A stretch of 50,651 nucleotides of DNA from [Flexibacter] sp. ATCC 35208 (lineage in GTDB: Bacteria > Bacteroidota > Bacteroidia > Chitinophagales > Chitinophagaceae): contig NZ_MTKN01000029.1 of NCBI RefSeq assembly GCF_001975825.1, forward strand, positions 1 through 50,651. Direction: 5' to 3'. Every line of letters starts with the position of its first letter. Positions within the stretch are counted from its first letter, which is position 1. The notes under the pieces were generated by a model. The model was not told the DNA's origin. It saw only the letters and a list, made by a program, of their open reading frames with translations, and ran no database searches. Shown here one piece after another: positions 15,217-22,261 of this stretch. The translations under genes were made by a program, and so were the position numbers.

Positions 15217-16497
15217 TTACTGAATGACCTTTTCCATGCCCATACTTCTCGATCCCTTGATTAATATATACGTATCTGTAAACTCCTGCTGCTTCAGCCA
15301 TTCCGCTGCTGCTGCTGAGTTTTCCATGAATATGTAAGGATGTTTTACTTTACTGAAATCGCCACCCACTAATACGACTGCATGCCAATGAGTTCGCTGC
15401 AATAAATCGACCAGCGCCTGGTGCTCTTCTACACTATCCGCACCCAACTCCATCATACCACCTAACAGCAATACTTTTTGTGCAGCTTCAATACCTGCAA
15501 AGTTTTCAATCGCCGCCTTCATACTGGAAGGATTCGCATTGTACGCATCCATAATCACAGTATTACTACCCTGTTTAATCACCTGCGAACGGTTGTTGGA
15601 AGGCACATAGCCAGCAATGGCTTCCCGTATTGTTTCTCCCGGAATATTGAAGTATAAACCTACAGCTACAGCAGCCATTACATTCGGAAAATTATAGGCG
15701 CCTACCAGTTGTGTGGGGATCAATCCGGTCGCTGTATCGCTTGTTACTTTTACACTCAGCAGTGCAGTGTCGGCAATAGGATCACCTGTGTAAGTAGCAC
15801 CTTTTTGTCCATAGGTAATGACCTGTGGAATACCCTTACTCATCTCTACAAGATATGGATATTCGTTGCACAGGAACACAGTGCCTTCGTTTGCTCTCAG
15901 AAAATCATATAACTCACCTTTTGCACGACGTACGCCTTCCGGACTACCAAACCCTTCCAGGTGGGCCTTTCCGATATTAGTAATAATGCCATGCGTTGGC
16001 AATGCAATTTTACAATATGCTTCAATTTCATGTTCATGATTCGCACCCATTTCAATCACTGCAATCTCAGCATCCGCAGGAATACGCAGAATCGTGAGTG
16101 GCACACCAATATGATTATTCAGATTCCCAATAGTAGCGGTTGTTTTGAACGCTGCCGCCAGTACCGTGCTTACCAGTTCCTTGGTAGTAGTTTTACCATT
16201 CGTACCGGTGATGGCGAGGAAAGGAATATTCAATTGTTTCCGGTGATGTAACGCAAGTTGCTGTAAGGTAGACAGCACATCTGTTGTCAACATCATTTTG
16301 TCCGGCTGCGTATTGAATTCAGCTTCATCTATCACGGCGAGTACAGCACCCTTTTCCAATGCCGCAGCTGCGTAGGTATTCCCGTTAAAATTGGGACCTT
16401 TCAACGCGAAGAAAATATCGCCCTGTTTGAGCTGGCGTGTATCAGTCTGTATAGATGGATGATTACGGTAAACTTCGTATAACTGCGCTATGTTCAT
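15217..16497 (-). CDS. murF: UDP-N-acetylmuramoyl-tripeptide--D-alanyl-D-alanine ligase
   Basis: MurF adds D-Ala-D-Ala to UDP-MurNAc-tripeptide, the last cytoplasmic step of the peptidoglycan precursor. The 426-residue protein has the substrate-binding N-domain (SIQTDTRQLKQGDIFFALKG), the P-loop GTNGKTTTKEL (about 98-108), NIGKAHLEGFGS, the lysine of the AKGEL motif that is normally carbamylated, and DAYNANPSSMKAAI. All motifs look intact, so this is probably the main MurF of the cell, while the MurF half of the fusion at 7127-9628 is more divergent. It starts at the ATG at 16497. Confidence 0.94.
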   Translation of the reverse strand: MNIAQLYEVYRNHPSIQTDTRQLKQGDIFFALKGPNFNGNTYAAAALEKGAVLAVIDEAEFNTQPDKMMLTTDVLSTLQQLALHHRKQLNIPFLAITGTNGKTTTKELVSTVLAAAFKTTATIGNLNNHIGVPLTILRIPADAEIAVIEMGANHEHEIEAYCKIALPTHGIITNIGKAHLEGFGSPEGVRRAKGELYDFLRANEGTVFLCNEYPYLVEMSKGIPQVITYGQKGATYTGDPIADTALLSVKVTSDTATGLIPTQLVGAYNFPNVMAAVAVGLYFNIPGETIREAIAGYVPSNNRSQVIKQGSNTVIMDAYNANPSSMKAAIENFAGIEAAQKVLLLGGMMELGADSVEEHQALVDLLQRTHWHAVVLVGGDFSKVKHPYIFMENSAAAAEWLKQQEFTDTYILIKGSRSMGMEKVIQ

Positions 16498-16502
16498 AAA
16501 AA

Positions 16503-16510
16503 CAAATGTA
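16503..16510 (-). promoter_or_regulatory. -7 box for murF, almost leaderless
   Basis: Minus-strand TACATTTG matches TAnnTTTG and ends 5 bp before the murF ATG, so the message would have almost no leader. Confidence 0.5.
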
Positions 16511-16703
16511 ACTTAATAAAAATTATTTGCTATATGCCCTGGTGGGGCATTTGTCTGCTATTTGAAAAAATGAAATTACTGTAAATGAATTGCATTTTTT
16601 TCGGAAACCTGCCTAAAATCAGGGGCAATCCACAGGCATTATACCGCAAAAATCCCCCCAAAATTCCCGTGAAAAATAAAATATTATTTATAAATATATC
16701 TTC

Positions 16704-16711
16704 TATATTTG
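16704..16711 (+). promoter_or_regulatory. -7 box for the cytochrome-like lipoprotein operon
   Basis: TATATTTG matches TAnnTTTG and implies a leader of about 85 bases before the ATG at 16803. The rest of the 305-bp gap 16498-16802 shows nothing else beyond the murF promoter. Confidence 0.55.
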
Positions 16712-16802
16712 TTCCAACATATAACCATATCGACACTCAAATAACCATCACTCAACCATATTAAAAGACCTGGCTGGACAAAACCAGCTATTGTATGACC
16801 AA

Positions 16803-17186
16803 ATGAAAAGACCCATGCAAACACTCGCGTTGCCAGTGTTATTACTTAGCCTGCTCGTGTACGGATGTACTGCCGAAAAAGCACCAGCTCCCGACTCAGG
16901 AATCACCGTCACTGCATGCGACACCGCAGTCATCACCTCCGCTTACATTCTGACCGCTGTTTCAGATAAATGTACCAGCAGAGGATGTCACAAAGGCACC
17001 GGTTCTACTGCATCTACCGATTTCACTACTTATAGTGGTATCAAAGGTTACATCACCAGTAATGAAGCCCTCTGGAAATCACGTGTAACAGGTGCAGATG
17101 CCGATATGCCTCCCGGCTCTTCAAAACTGAGTCAGGGCATGAAAGATTCCATCGACTGCTGGATATCGCATGGAATGCCCGAATAA
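16803..17186 (+). CDS. lipoprotein with cytochrome c-like CX4CH motif
   Basis: A 127-residue predicted lipoprotein: basic start, hydrophobic stretch and lipobox-like LVYGC with Cys22. The mature part has CTSRGCHKG, that is Cys57-x4-Cys62-His63, and later ADADMPPGSS with a methionine that could be the distal ligand. This layout is common in short Bacteroidota proteins annotated as cytochrome c-like. The CX4CH spacing differs from the usual CXXCH, so heme attachment is uncertain. It starts at the ATG at 16803; the longer frame opens with TTG. It is followed at 33 bp by a YceI protein and then a DUF5777 barrel, apparently one operon. Possible role: periplasmic electron transfer. Confidence 0.75.
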   Translation: MKRPMQTLALPVLLLSLLVYGCTAEKAPAPDSGITVTACDTAVITSAYILTAVSDKCTSRGCHKGTGSTASTDFTTYSGIKGYITSNEALWKSRVTGADADMPPGSSKLSQGMKDSIDCWISHGMPE

Positions 17187-17219
17187 GTTACTATTCAAAA
17201 ATCCTAAAAAAGTAAAACA

Positions 17220-17768
17220 ATGAAACATTGCATTGTGCTGTTGACAACCATGCTCTTGTTACAGCTTCGCGCCAACTCCCAGGATGTTTATTCCTGCAAG
17301 AACACAACCCTGTCTTTCTTTTCCGCTACACCCATGGAAGACATTGATGCTGTAACCAACAAAGCCGTATCTGCTATCAATGAAAAAACAGGCGCTGTGT
17401 ACTTCAAAGTCGCCATCAATACTTTTAAATTTAAAAAGACACTGATGGAAGAACACTTTAACGAAAACTATCTCGAGAGTGACAAGTATCCAACCGCAGA
17501 ATTCAAAGGTAAAATTCTGGAAATACCTGACCTGCACAAGGATGGCACCTATCCTGTAACTGTAGAAGGAACAATGAACATGCATGGCGTAGATAAAGTG
17601 TATCGCGAAAAAGGCACCATCATCGTCAAAGACGGTAAACCAACCCTCGATGCCAAATTCAATGTCAGGTTGGTAGATCACAAGATCAAAGTACCTACGC
17701 TCGTTGTCAAAAACATTGCAGAAGTAATAGAAGTGACTGTAAAAGGAGCCTATTCCCCTGCGTCCTGA
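17220..17768 (+). CDS. YceI-like periplasmic protein
   Basis: A 182-residue secreted protein with signal peptide (to about residue 20, ANSQ) and a YceI-type lipocalin-like beta barrel; members bind polyisoprenoid chains such as quinone precursors. The pattern ESDKYPTAEFKGKI, the GTMNMHGVDK segment and the closing IEVTVKGAYS strand are typical. It is the middle gene of a three-gene operon with a cytochrome-like lipoprotein and a DUF5777 protein (34-bp gaps), which fits an envelope redox or lipid-carrier task. No partner enzyme is visible. Confidence 0.85.
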   Translation: MKHCIVLLTTMLLLQLRANSQDVYSCKNTTLSFFSATPMEDIDAVTNKAVSAINEKTGAVYFKVAINTFKFKKTLMEEHFNENYLESDKYPTAEFKGKILEIPDLHKDGTYPVTVEGTMNMHGVDKVYREKGTIIVKDGKPTLDAKFNVRLVDHKIKVPTLVVKNIAEVIEVTVKGAYSPAS

Positions 17769-17802
17769 ACCATTTAAAACAACACAACAACACAACTCTT
17801 CT

Positions 17803-18723
17803 ATGAAGCAAATATATCTGTTATTGCTCGGCTGTTGCTACAGCCTGAGCACCTTTGCGCAGGATGATCTGGCAAATATGTTTCAGGATAGCGCTAAGAA
17901 GCATGAACCCGTGATTGCGACATTCAAATCAACCCGTATCATTCAGGGCAATTCTATTGAAACCCTCAAAAAACATGAACTGGATTTTCGCGTAGATCAC
18001 CGCTTTGGTGACATCGGCGGGGAATTCGGTGGTGGCAAAACAGCTTTCGGGCTGGATAACTCTTCTGATATCCGTATCGCATTTGAATATGGTGTTACAG
18101 ATCGCCTCATGGTAGGTCTGTCCCGCTCCAAAGGCTCTGGTGGCCTTACACAGCTGTATGAAGGCCTGGCCAAGTACCAGCTGATCACACAGACTACTGA
18201 TGACCATGTACCCGTAACCGTTACCCTATTTGGTAATGCAGTAGCAAGTGGTGCTACATCCAGCACAGTAAAATCGGATGCTGCTTATTTTGATAAATTC
18301 AGTGACCGTGTTTCTTATACAGGACAGGTGATCATCGGCCGTAAATTCAATCGTAGCCTGTCATTGGCACTGTTACCAACATTGGTACACCGCAACCGGG
18401 TCACGTACATGGACGAGAATGATGTATTTGCAATAGGCGGCGGTGGACGCCTGAAATTCACCAACCGCATGGCATTGCTGGTAGAATATTTCTATCCGTT
18501 CCGCAGTCAGGAAACGAAAGATTATTTCAAAAACAGGGGCCGCGAATTGTACAACCCACTCTCAGTAGGATTGGAAATCGAAACTGGCGGACACGTATTC
18601 CATATCAATTTCACCAACTCAACTGCTATACTGGAAAATCAGTTTATACCTGAAACCACTACCTCCTGGTTGCAGGGACAGTTCAGATGGGGATTCAATA
18701 TATCCAGAAGATTTTCACTGTAA
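17803..18723 (+). CDS. DUF5777 family beta-barrel protein
   Basis: A 306-residue protein with signal peptide (ending TFAQ, about residue 20) and a series of amphipathic beta strands. The features RIIQGNSIETLKKHELDFR and VDHRFGDIGG near the mature N-terminus are typical of DUF5777 outer-membrane-like proteins of Bacteroidota, whose function is not known. It is the last gene of the operon with the cytochrome-like lipoprotein and YceI, and a strong terminator follows 20 bp later. Confidence 0.8.
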   Translation: MKQIYLLLLGCCYSLSTFAQDDLANMFQDSAKKHEPVIATFKSTRIIQGNSIETLKKHELDFRVDHRFGDIGGEFGGGKTAFGLDNSSDIRIAFEYGVTDRLMVGLSRSKGSGGLTQLYEGLAKYQLITQTTDDHVPVTVTLFGNAVASGATSSTVKSDAAYFDKFSDRVSYTGQVIIGRKFNRSLSLALLPTLVHRNRVTYMDENDVFAIGGGGRLKFTNRMALLVEYFYPFRSQETKDYFKNRGRELYNPLSVGLEIETGGHVFHINFTNSTAILENQFIPETTTSWLQGQFRWGFNISRRFSL

Positions 18724-18743
18724 AAAATTCATATAACTTCCGG

Positions 18744-18782
18744 ACACAAAATGCTTTTGCCCATGGCAAAAGCATTTTGTGT
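18744..18782 (+). terminator. terminator of the lipoprotein-YceI-DUF5777 operon
   Basis: A perfect 18-bp stem (ACACAAAATGCTTTTGCC) with loop CAT. Its arms share AAAATGCTTTTGCC with the terminator at 12395-12429. Confidence 0.85.
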
Positions 18783-18863
18783 TTATAAGGGTGAGACGCT
18801 GGCTGTGCAAGATTTTTGCGCCTGCGAGGGAGGTATAAAATTGATTCGTATTTTTATAGTGCA

Positions 18864-19190
18864 ATGGAAAAAATTGTCTGCCATATCAAAGAGGATTCCT
18901 GGATAGCTCGTCTGGCTGCCCGCCGGATGAACAGCCAGAATATGGCCATGGTGATTGGAAAAACCATCCATCTCCATGGTGTAACCCGCAAGGAATTTTT
19001 GCGACACCCATGGTGGGTGCGCCACGAAGTATGCCACATTATGCAATATCAGGAGCTGGGATTGCTCCGTTTTCTCTGGCATTATCTCTGGGAATGTAAA
19101 AAAGTGGGGTACTACGCCAACCGTTTTGAGGTGGCGGCCCGGGCCGCAGAGAAGAATACTGCGATCGTAAATCGGGTGGTGTTTAGTTAA
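18864..19190 (+). CDS. small HExxH protein, DUF4157-like
   Basis: A 108-residue protein with no signal peptide. It carries the zinc-metallopeptidase motif HEVCH (54-58) inside WWVRHEVCHIMQYQELG, followed by FLWHYLWE and a YYANRFEVAARAAE end. That order (HExxH, QY, LG, FL..Y, N-FE-EA) matches DUF4157-type domains, here as a single free-standing domain. Substrate and activity are unknown; it may be a peptidase or a degenerate relative. It is separated from the previous operon by a terminator and is followed by apaG. The start at 18864 is chosen because the longer frame lacks an ATG. Confidence 0.7.
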   Translation: MEKIVCHIKEDSWIARLAARRMNSQNMAMVIGKTIHLHGVTRKEFLRHPWWVRHEVCHIMQYQELGLLRFLWHYLWECKKVGYYANRFEVAARAAEKNTAIVNRVVFS

Positions 19191-19213
19191 GTGGTTGAAA
19201 TACAGTTGTTTGT

Positions 19214-19221
19214 TAAATTTG
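19214..19221 (+). promoter_or_regulatory. -7 box for apaG
   Basis: TAAATTTG matches TAnnTTTG; TTG at 19195-19197 is a possible -33 box with a 16-bp gap. The leader would be about 80 bases. Confidence 0.4.
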
Positions 19222-19298
19222 CAAGAAATTGTTAAAGTCCGTATCAGTTTATATTTTTTGATAACACTGGATTTATTTTGCTTATTTTTACGTCAAAC

Positions 19299-19304
19299 GG
19301 AGGT
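19299..19304 (+). promoter_or_regulatory. strong Shine-Dalgarno sequence before apaG
   Basis: GGAGGT lies 5 bp before the ATG at 19310. Bacteroidota messages usually lack such sites, so this one is unusual for the window. Confidence 0.5.
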
Positions 19305-19309
19305 GTTCT

Positions 19310-19696
19310 ATGGTAAAAAAAGTAACAGACGGAATCACCATCAGCGTGGAAACATTTTATCAACCGGATTATTCAAATCCGATTGGAAGTGAGTTTATGT
19401 TCGCCTACCGTATCACCATTGAAAACAATAATACCTTTCCCATAAAGTTATTGCGCCGTCATTGGTACATCATTGACTCCAACGGTACTCATCGCGAAGT
19501 AGAAGGAGAAGGCGTAGTAGGTGTACAGCCGCTACTAGCCCCTACCGAAAGCTACCAGTACGTATCAGGTTCTAACCTGCGTACAGAGATCGGCAAGATG
19601 TATGGTACCTACCAGATGGAGAATCAACTCAACAAGAAGCTGTTCGAGGTTAAAATCCCGGAGTTTCAAATGATTGTACCCTTTAAGCTAAATTGA
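19310..19696 (+). CDS. apaG: ApaG domain protein
   Basis: A 128-residue cytoplasmic protein with the ApaG immunoglobulin-like fold (DUF525). Family hallmarks are AYRITIENNNTFPIKLLRRHWYI (in parts), VEGEGVVGVQP, and APTESYQYVSG. ApaG is linked in enterobacteria to cobalt and magnesium resistance and to Ap4A metabolism, but its molecular function is not settled; the domain resembles ligand-binding modules. It is monocistronic with its own promoter and terminator. Confidence 0.93.
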   Translation: MVKKVTDGITISVETFYQPDYSNPIGSEFMFAYRITIENNNTFPIKLLRRHWYIIDSNGTHREVEGEGVVGVQPLLAPTESYQYVSGSNLRTEIGKMYGTYQMENQLNKKLFEVKIPEFQMIVPFKLN

Positions 19697-19722
19697 TTTA
19701 CTGATTAACACAGGTCTTATTG

Positions 19723-19756
19723 ATCATGGCAAGCTGTTGCCATGATATCTTTTTTG
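19723..19756 (+). terminator. apaG terminator
   Basis: ATCATGGCAA, loop GCTG, TTGCCATGAT, then ATCTTTTTT. It overlaps an ATG at 19742 that is therefore not the start of the next gene. Confidence 0.85.
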
Positions 19757-19786
19757 TTCGAACAGGTCTACCAAAATCAAGATATC

Positions 19787-21547
19787 ATGTCTCGTTCCTT
19801 TCTCCTGCTATTGCTGGTGCTTACCCAGTGTAAACAAACTATTGTACATACTACCCTGCCTACACCTGACCCGGATAATGGAGGCCTCTTTTTACCTGAT
19901 AGTTTTGCTGCCGTTACAGTTACACAAGGCATAGGTCCTGCCCGTCACCTGGCCGTGAATGACAATGGGGATATATATGTGAAACTCGCTTACAATGAAC
20001 AGCTGGAAGGCCGGGGTGGCACAGTGGCATTGCGTGATAAGGATGGAGATGGGAAAGCGGATGTAGTGGCTTACTTTGGTGATTATCAGGATGAAGGAGG
20101 ATTGCCTGCAGGCATGTCTATCTATAACGGTTACCTGTATTTCTCGACAGTGAAATATGTATTGCGTACAAAGCTCACTCCCGGCCAACTCATTCCTGAA
20201 GGCAAAACTGATACCATCATCACCGATACAGATACCGCACTCTTTAAACACTGGCACAGCGCCAAGCCACTGGTCTTTGATCATGATGGCCATATTTATG
20301 TTCCATTCGGAGCACCTACCGATGCTGCACAGGATATCAATACCGCAGGTCCCGGCGGTATGCCGGGTGGCAAAGGATTAGATCCTGCACCAGACCTGCA
20401 AGGACATGGTGGTATCTGGCGTTTCGATGCCAATAAAACAGGGCAGACACAAGCTGATGGGGAACTATATGCCACTGGTATTCGTAGTGCCTTAGGACTT
20501 GCCTGGAGCCCTTTTGACAATACCCTTTATGTAGCCATGAATGGCATGGACAACTTTCATAACCGCTATCCCGGTGTCTTTTCTGCCTGGCAGGCAGCAG
20601 TTTTGCCCTCGGAACCTTTATTGAAAGTAACCCCTCAGTCCAATTTCGGCTGGCCTTATGCCTACTTCGATCATATGCAGGGCAAAAATATACTGGCTCC
20701 CGGCTATGGAGGGGATGGAAAGATCACCGCAAGAGCAGATAGTTTTGCGATCCCCATCTTTGGTTTTCCCGGTCACTGGGCGCCAATGGACCTGTTATTT
20801 TACGAAGGCGATCAGTTTCCGGAGAGATACAAAAACGGGTGCTTCGTAGCATTCCATGGTTCTACAGACAGGGCACCCTATCCGCAAGCCGGTTACATCG
20901 TATGCTTTGTACCTTTTGAAAAAGGTGCCCCTACAGGTAAATGGGAAGTATTTGCAGATGGCTTTACTGACACAGATACCGTATTCAATACCAGCGATGC
21001 CCGCTATCGCCCCATGGGCCTCGCTACCGGCCCCGATGGCTCGCTGTACATAGCAGAATCCAACAAAGGGAAGATATGGCGGGTAATGTATACTGGAAGT
21101 AAAAAATCATTCAACGCTGCTCAACTTACTGCGATGGAAACCCGAAAATCACGTACTTATATAAAGGTGCCAGATCCTGTACTGGATATGGTGGGCAAGG
21201 GTAATGAAATGCATGGCAGAATGTTATACGATTCTTATTGCGCTACCTGCCATCAGCGGGATGGAAAAGGCGATAATAACCGGTATCCACCATTGGCCGG
21301 TTCGCAATACCTGGCTGGTGATAAAAAACAATTGATCAATATCGTACTGAATGGATTGAAAGGAAAGATCACGGTGAATGGGAAAACTTTTGATGGGGTG
21401 ATGCCTGCCCATGCCGCATTTCTGGATGATCAATCGGTGGCATCGATCGTGGCATATATCAAGGATCGGTTCAACAATGAAGAAATAACGGTCACTGCTG
21501 ATATGGTAAAGAAGGAACGGGTTACTCCTGCGTCTTCGTCACGGTAA
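19787..21547 (+). CDS. sorbosone dehydrogenase-like lipoprotein with C-terminal cytochrome c
   Basis: A 586-residue secreted protein. After a hydrophobic signal with a lipobox-like LTQC (Cys14), residues from about 40 to 430 form a six-bladed beta-propeller of the PQQ-dependent sorbosone/glucose dehydrogenase type (repeating GDIYVKLAYN, DHDGHIYVPFGA, GPDGSLYIAESNKGKIWRV). The C-terminal 110 residues are a class I cytochrome c with CATCH at about residue 485 and a distal methionine in GVMPAHA. A PQQ-dependent oxidation passing electrons to the attached heme is likely; substrate unknown. I start at the ATG at 19787, since 19742 lies in the apaG terminator. The 3' end overlaps the convergent XRE gene by 26 bp. 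No PQQ synthesis gene is in the window. Confidence 0.85.
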   Translation: MSRSFLLLLLVLTQCKQTIVHTTLPTPDPDNGGLFLPDSFAAVTVTQGIGPARHLAVNDNGDIYVKLAYNEQLEGRGGTVALRDKDGDGKADVVAYFGDYQDEGGLPAGMSIYNGYLYFSTVKYVLRTKLTPGQLIPEGKTDTIITDTDTALFKHWHSAKPLVFDHDGHIYVPFGAPTDAAQDINTAGPGGMPGGKGLDPAPDLQGHGGIWRFDANKTGQTQADGELYATGIRSALGLAWSPFDNTLYVAMNGMDNFHNRYPGVFSAWQAAVLPSEPLLKVTPQSNFGWPYAYFDHMQGKNILAPGYGGDGKITARADSFAIPIFGFPGHWAPMDLLFYEGDQFPERYKNGCFVAFHGSTDRAPYPQAGYIVCFVPFEKGAPTGKWEVFADGFTDTDTVFNTSDARYRPMGLATGPDGSLYIAESNKGKIWRVMYTGSKKSFNAAQLTAMETRKSRTYIKVPDPVLDMVGKGNEMHGRMLYDSYCATCHQRDGKGDNNRYPPLAGSQYLAGDKKQLINIVLNGLKGKITVNGKTFDGVMPAHAAFLDDQSVASIVAYIKDRFNNEEITVTADMVKKERVTPASSSR

Positions 21548-21818
21548 AACCTTCTGCAAAGAATTCCTGCGGTGTCATTTCAAGACCATCAATTATCTTG
21601 AGTAATGTACTGAGGCGAATATCATCAAACTTGCCTGATTCGTATCTTGACATTCCAACACGGGAGATGTCAATATCATAGGCAAAGGTCTCGTAAGACC
21701 TAAATCCTTTGTCTTTTCTAAGAAATTTTATGCGTTTTCCTAATTCTTCGAGGAAAATGTCGTGATCAAAATGACCCAGAACCGCCTTCTTTTTGGGTTC
21801 TTTCTTTTCTTTAGCCAT
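21522..21818 (-). CDS. XRE-family helix-turn-helix regulator
   Basis: A 98-residue DNA-binding protein: lysine-rich start, then a Cro/C1-type HTH at about residues 24-88 (LGKRIKFLRKDKGF, with recognition helix SRVGMSRYESGK) and a short tail. A 20-bp near-perfect palindrome (21855-21874) lies 37 bp upstream of its start, a natural operator for autoregulation. It overlaps the end of the dehydrogenase gene by 26 bp tail to tail. Target genes are unknown; the divergent plus-strand transcript beginning near 21930 is the closest candidate. No toxin partner is visible. Confidence 0.85.
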   Translation of the reverse strand: MAKEKKEPKKKAVLGHFDHDIFLEELGKRIKFLRKDKGFRSYETFAYDIDISRVGMSRYESGKFDDIRLSTLLKIIDGLEMTPQEFFAEGFTVTKTQE

Positions 21819-21854
21819 GGTGCAATTAACAAACTAAGTTTACTATAATCAACT

Positions 21855-21874
21855 CAATAATACAAGTGTTATTG
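21855..21874. promoter_or_regulatory. 20-bp palindrome, likely XRE operator
   Basis: CAATAATAC, two bases, GTGTTATTG form a 9-2-9 inverted repeat with a single mismatch. It lies between the XRE gene and the divergent promoter at 21916. Confidence 0.6.
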
Positions 21875-21915
21875 TGATATGTATATTATAGTGTACTTTT
21901 TTTAATTATTCACCA

Positions 21916-21923
21916 TATATTTG
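21916..21923 (+). promoter_or_regulatory. -7 box of the divergent non-coding transcript
   Basis: TATATTTG matches TAnnTTTG; no coding gene follows on the plus strand before the convergent gldB. Confidence 0.5.
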
Positions 21924-21929
21924 TATCAC

Positions 21930-22045
21930 AAACAAACAGAAGAGACACAAACAACATCATAAAAAGGGGAATAAGCAAAGCATTTTTTGGGGTTAAACTG
22001 GTATGCTACAGGCGCTGAAATTTTTATTTCAGCCCTCTTTTTTAT
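21930..22045 (+). ncRNA. candidate small RNA divergent from XRE gene
   Basis: Predicted from a promoter at 21916-21923 and a terminator at 22011-22045 (GCTGAAAT, loop TTTT, ATTTCAGC, then CTCTTTTTT). The transcript of about 115 bases has no convincing ORF; the first third is A-rich and unstructured. Two further hairpins with T-runs follow, so longer read-through forms are possible. Function unknown. Confidence 0.45.
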
Positions 22046-22111
22046 CAATGGAATAGCATCGGTATTGGGTTAAAAGGAATTCATTTTTTTCCAATACATA
22101 GTAGTTTTTAG

Positions 22112-22151
22112 CCGGAAGGCTGGACTCTTCCCAATCCGGTATCTATTTTTT
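22112..22151 (+). terminator. second hairpin with T-run in the XRE-gldB gap
   Basis: CCGGA (22112-22116) pairs with TCCGG (22135-22139), with GG/CC pairing inside, followed by ATCTATTTTTT. A weaker hairpin (GTATTGG with CCAATAC) precedes it. Confidence 0.45.
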
Positions 22152-22167
22152 ACGTTGAGCTAGCAAT

Positions 22168-22208
22168 GCGGTGGAAGCTGATTTTTCAGCACCACCGCTA
22201 TTTTTTTT
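22168..22208 (+). terminator. third, strong terminator in the XRE-gldB gap
   Basis: GCGGTGG and GCTGA pair with TCAGC and CCACCGC around a TTTT loop, followed by TATTTTTTTT on the plus strand only. It closes the gene-free stretch 21819-22210. Confidence 0.75.
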
Positions 22209-22210
22209 CC

Positions 22211-22254
22211 TGAAAATGGTTTCATTCCCCGTTGAGGAATTCCCTCTTTCATGC
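22211..22254 (-). repeat. 3'-UTR element, copy A (after gldB)
   Basis: One of three related elements of about 45 bp found just past minus-strand stop codons. Read on the gene-sense strand it holds GAAAGAGG, stem ATTCCTC / GGGGAAT with loop AAC, and a second stem TGAAA / TTTCA. It lies 7 bp beyond the gldB stop. Copies B (29140-29185) and C (38299-38344) match closely. Confidence 0.75.
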
Positions 22255-22261
22255 ATATTTT

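Noticed and set aside
19742..19786. Upstream ATG as start of the sorbosone dehydrogenase-like protein
   Set aside because: It lies in the apaG terminator and would bury the signal peptide; the ATG at 19787 begins directly with the signal sequence.
21522..21818. XRE gene as antitoxin of a toxin-antitoxin pair
   Set aside because: No small toxin-like ORF lies beside it; the neighbours are a dehydrogenase on the other strand and a gene-free region.
22011..22208. Riboswitch or attenuator for a downstream plus-strand gene
   Set aside because: The next plus-strand gene starts more than 1.1 kb away behind the oppositely oriented gldB, so no gene is there to regulate in cis.
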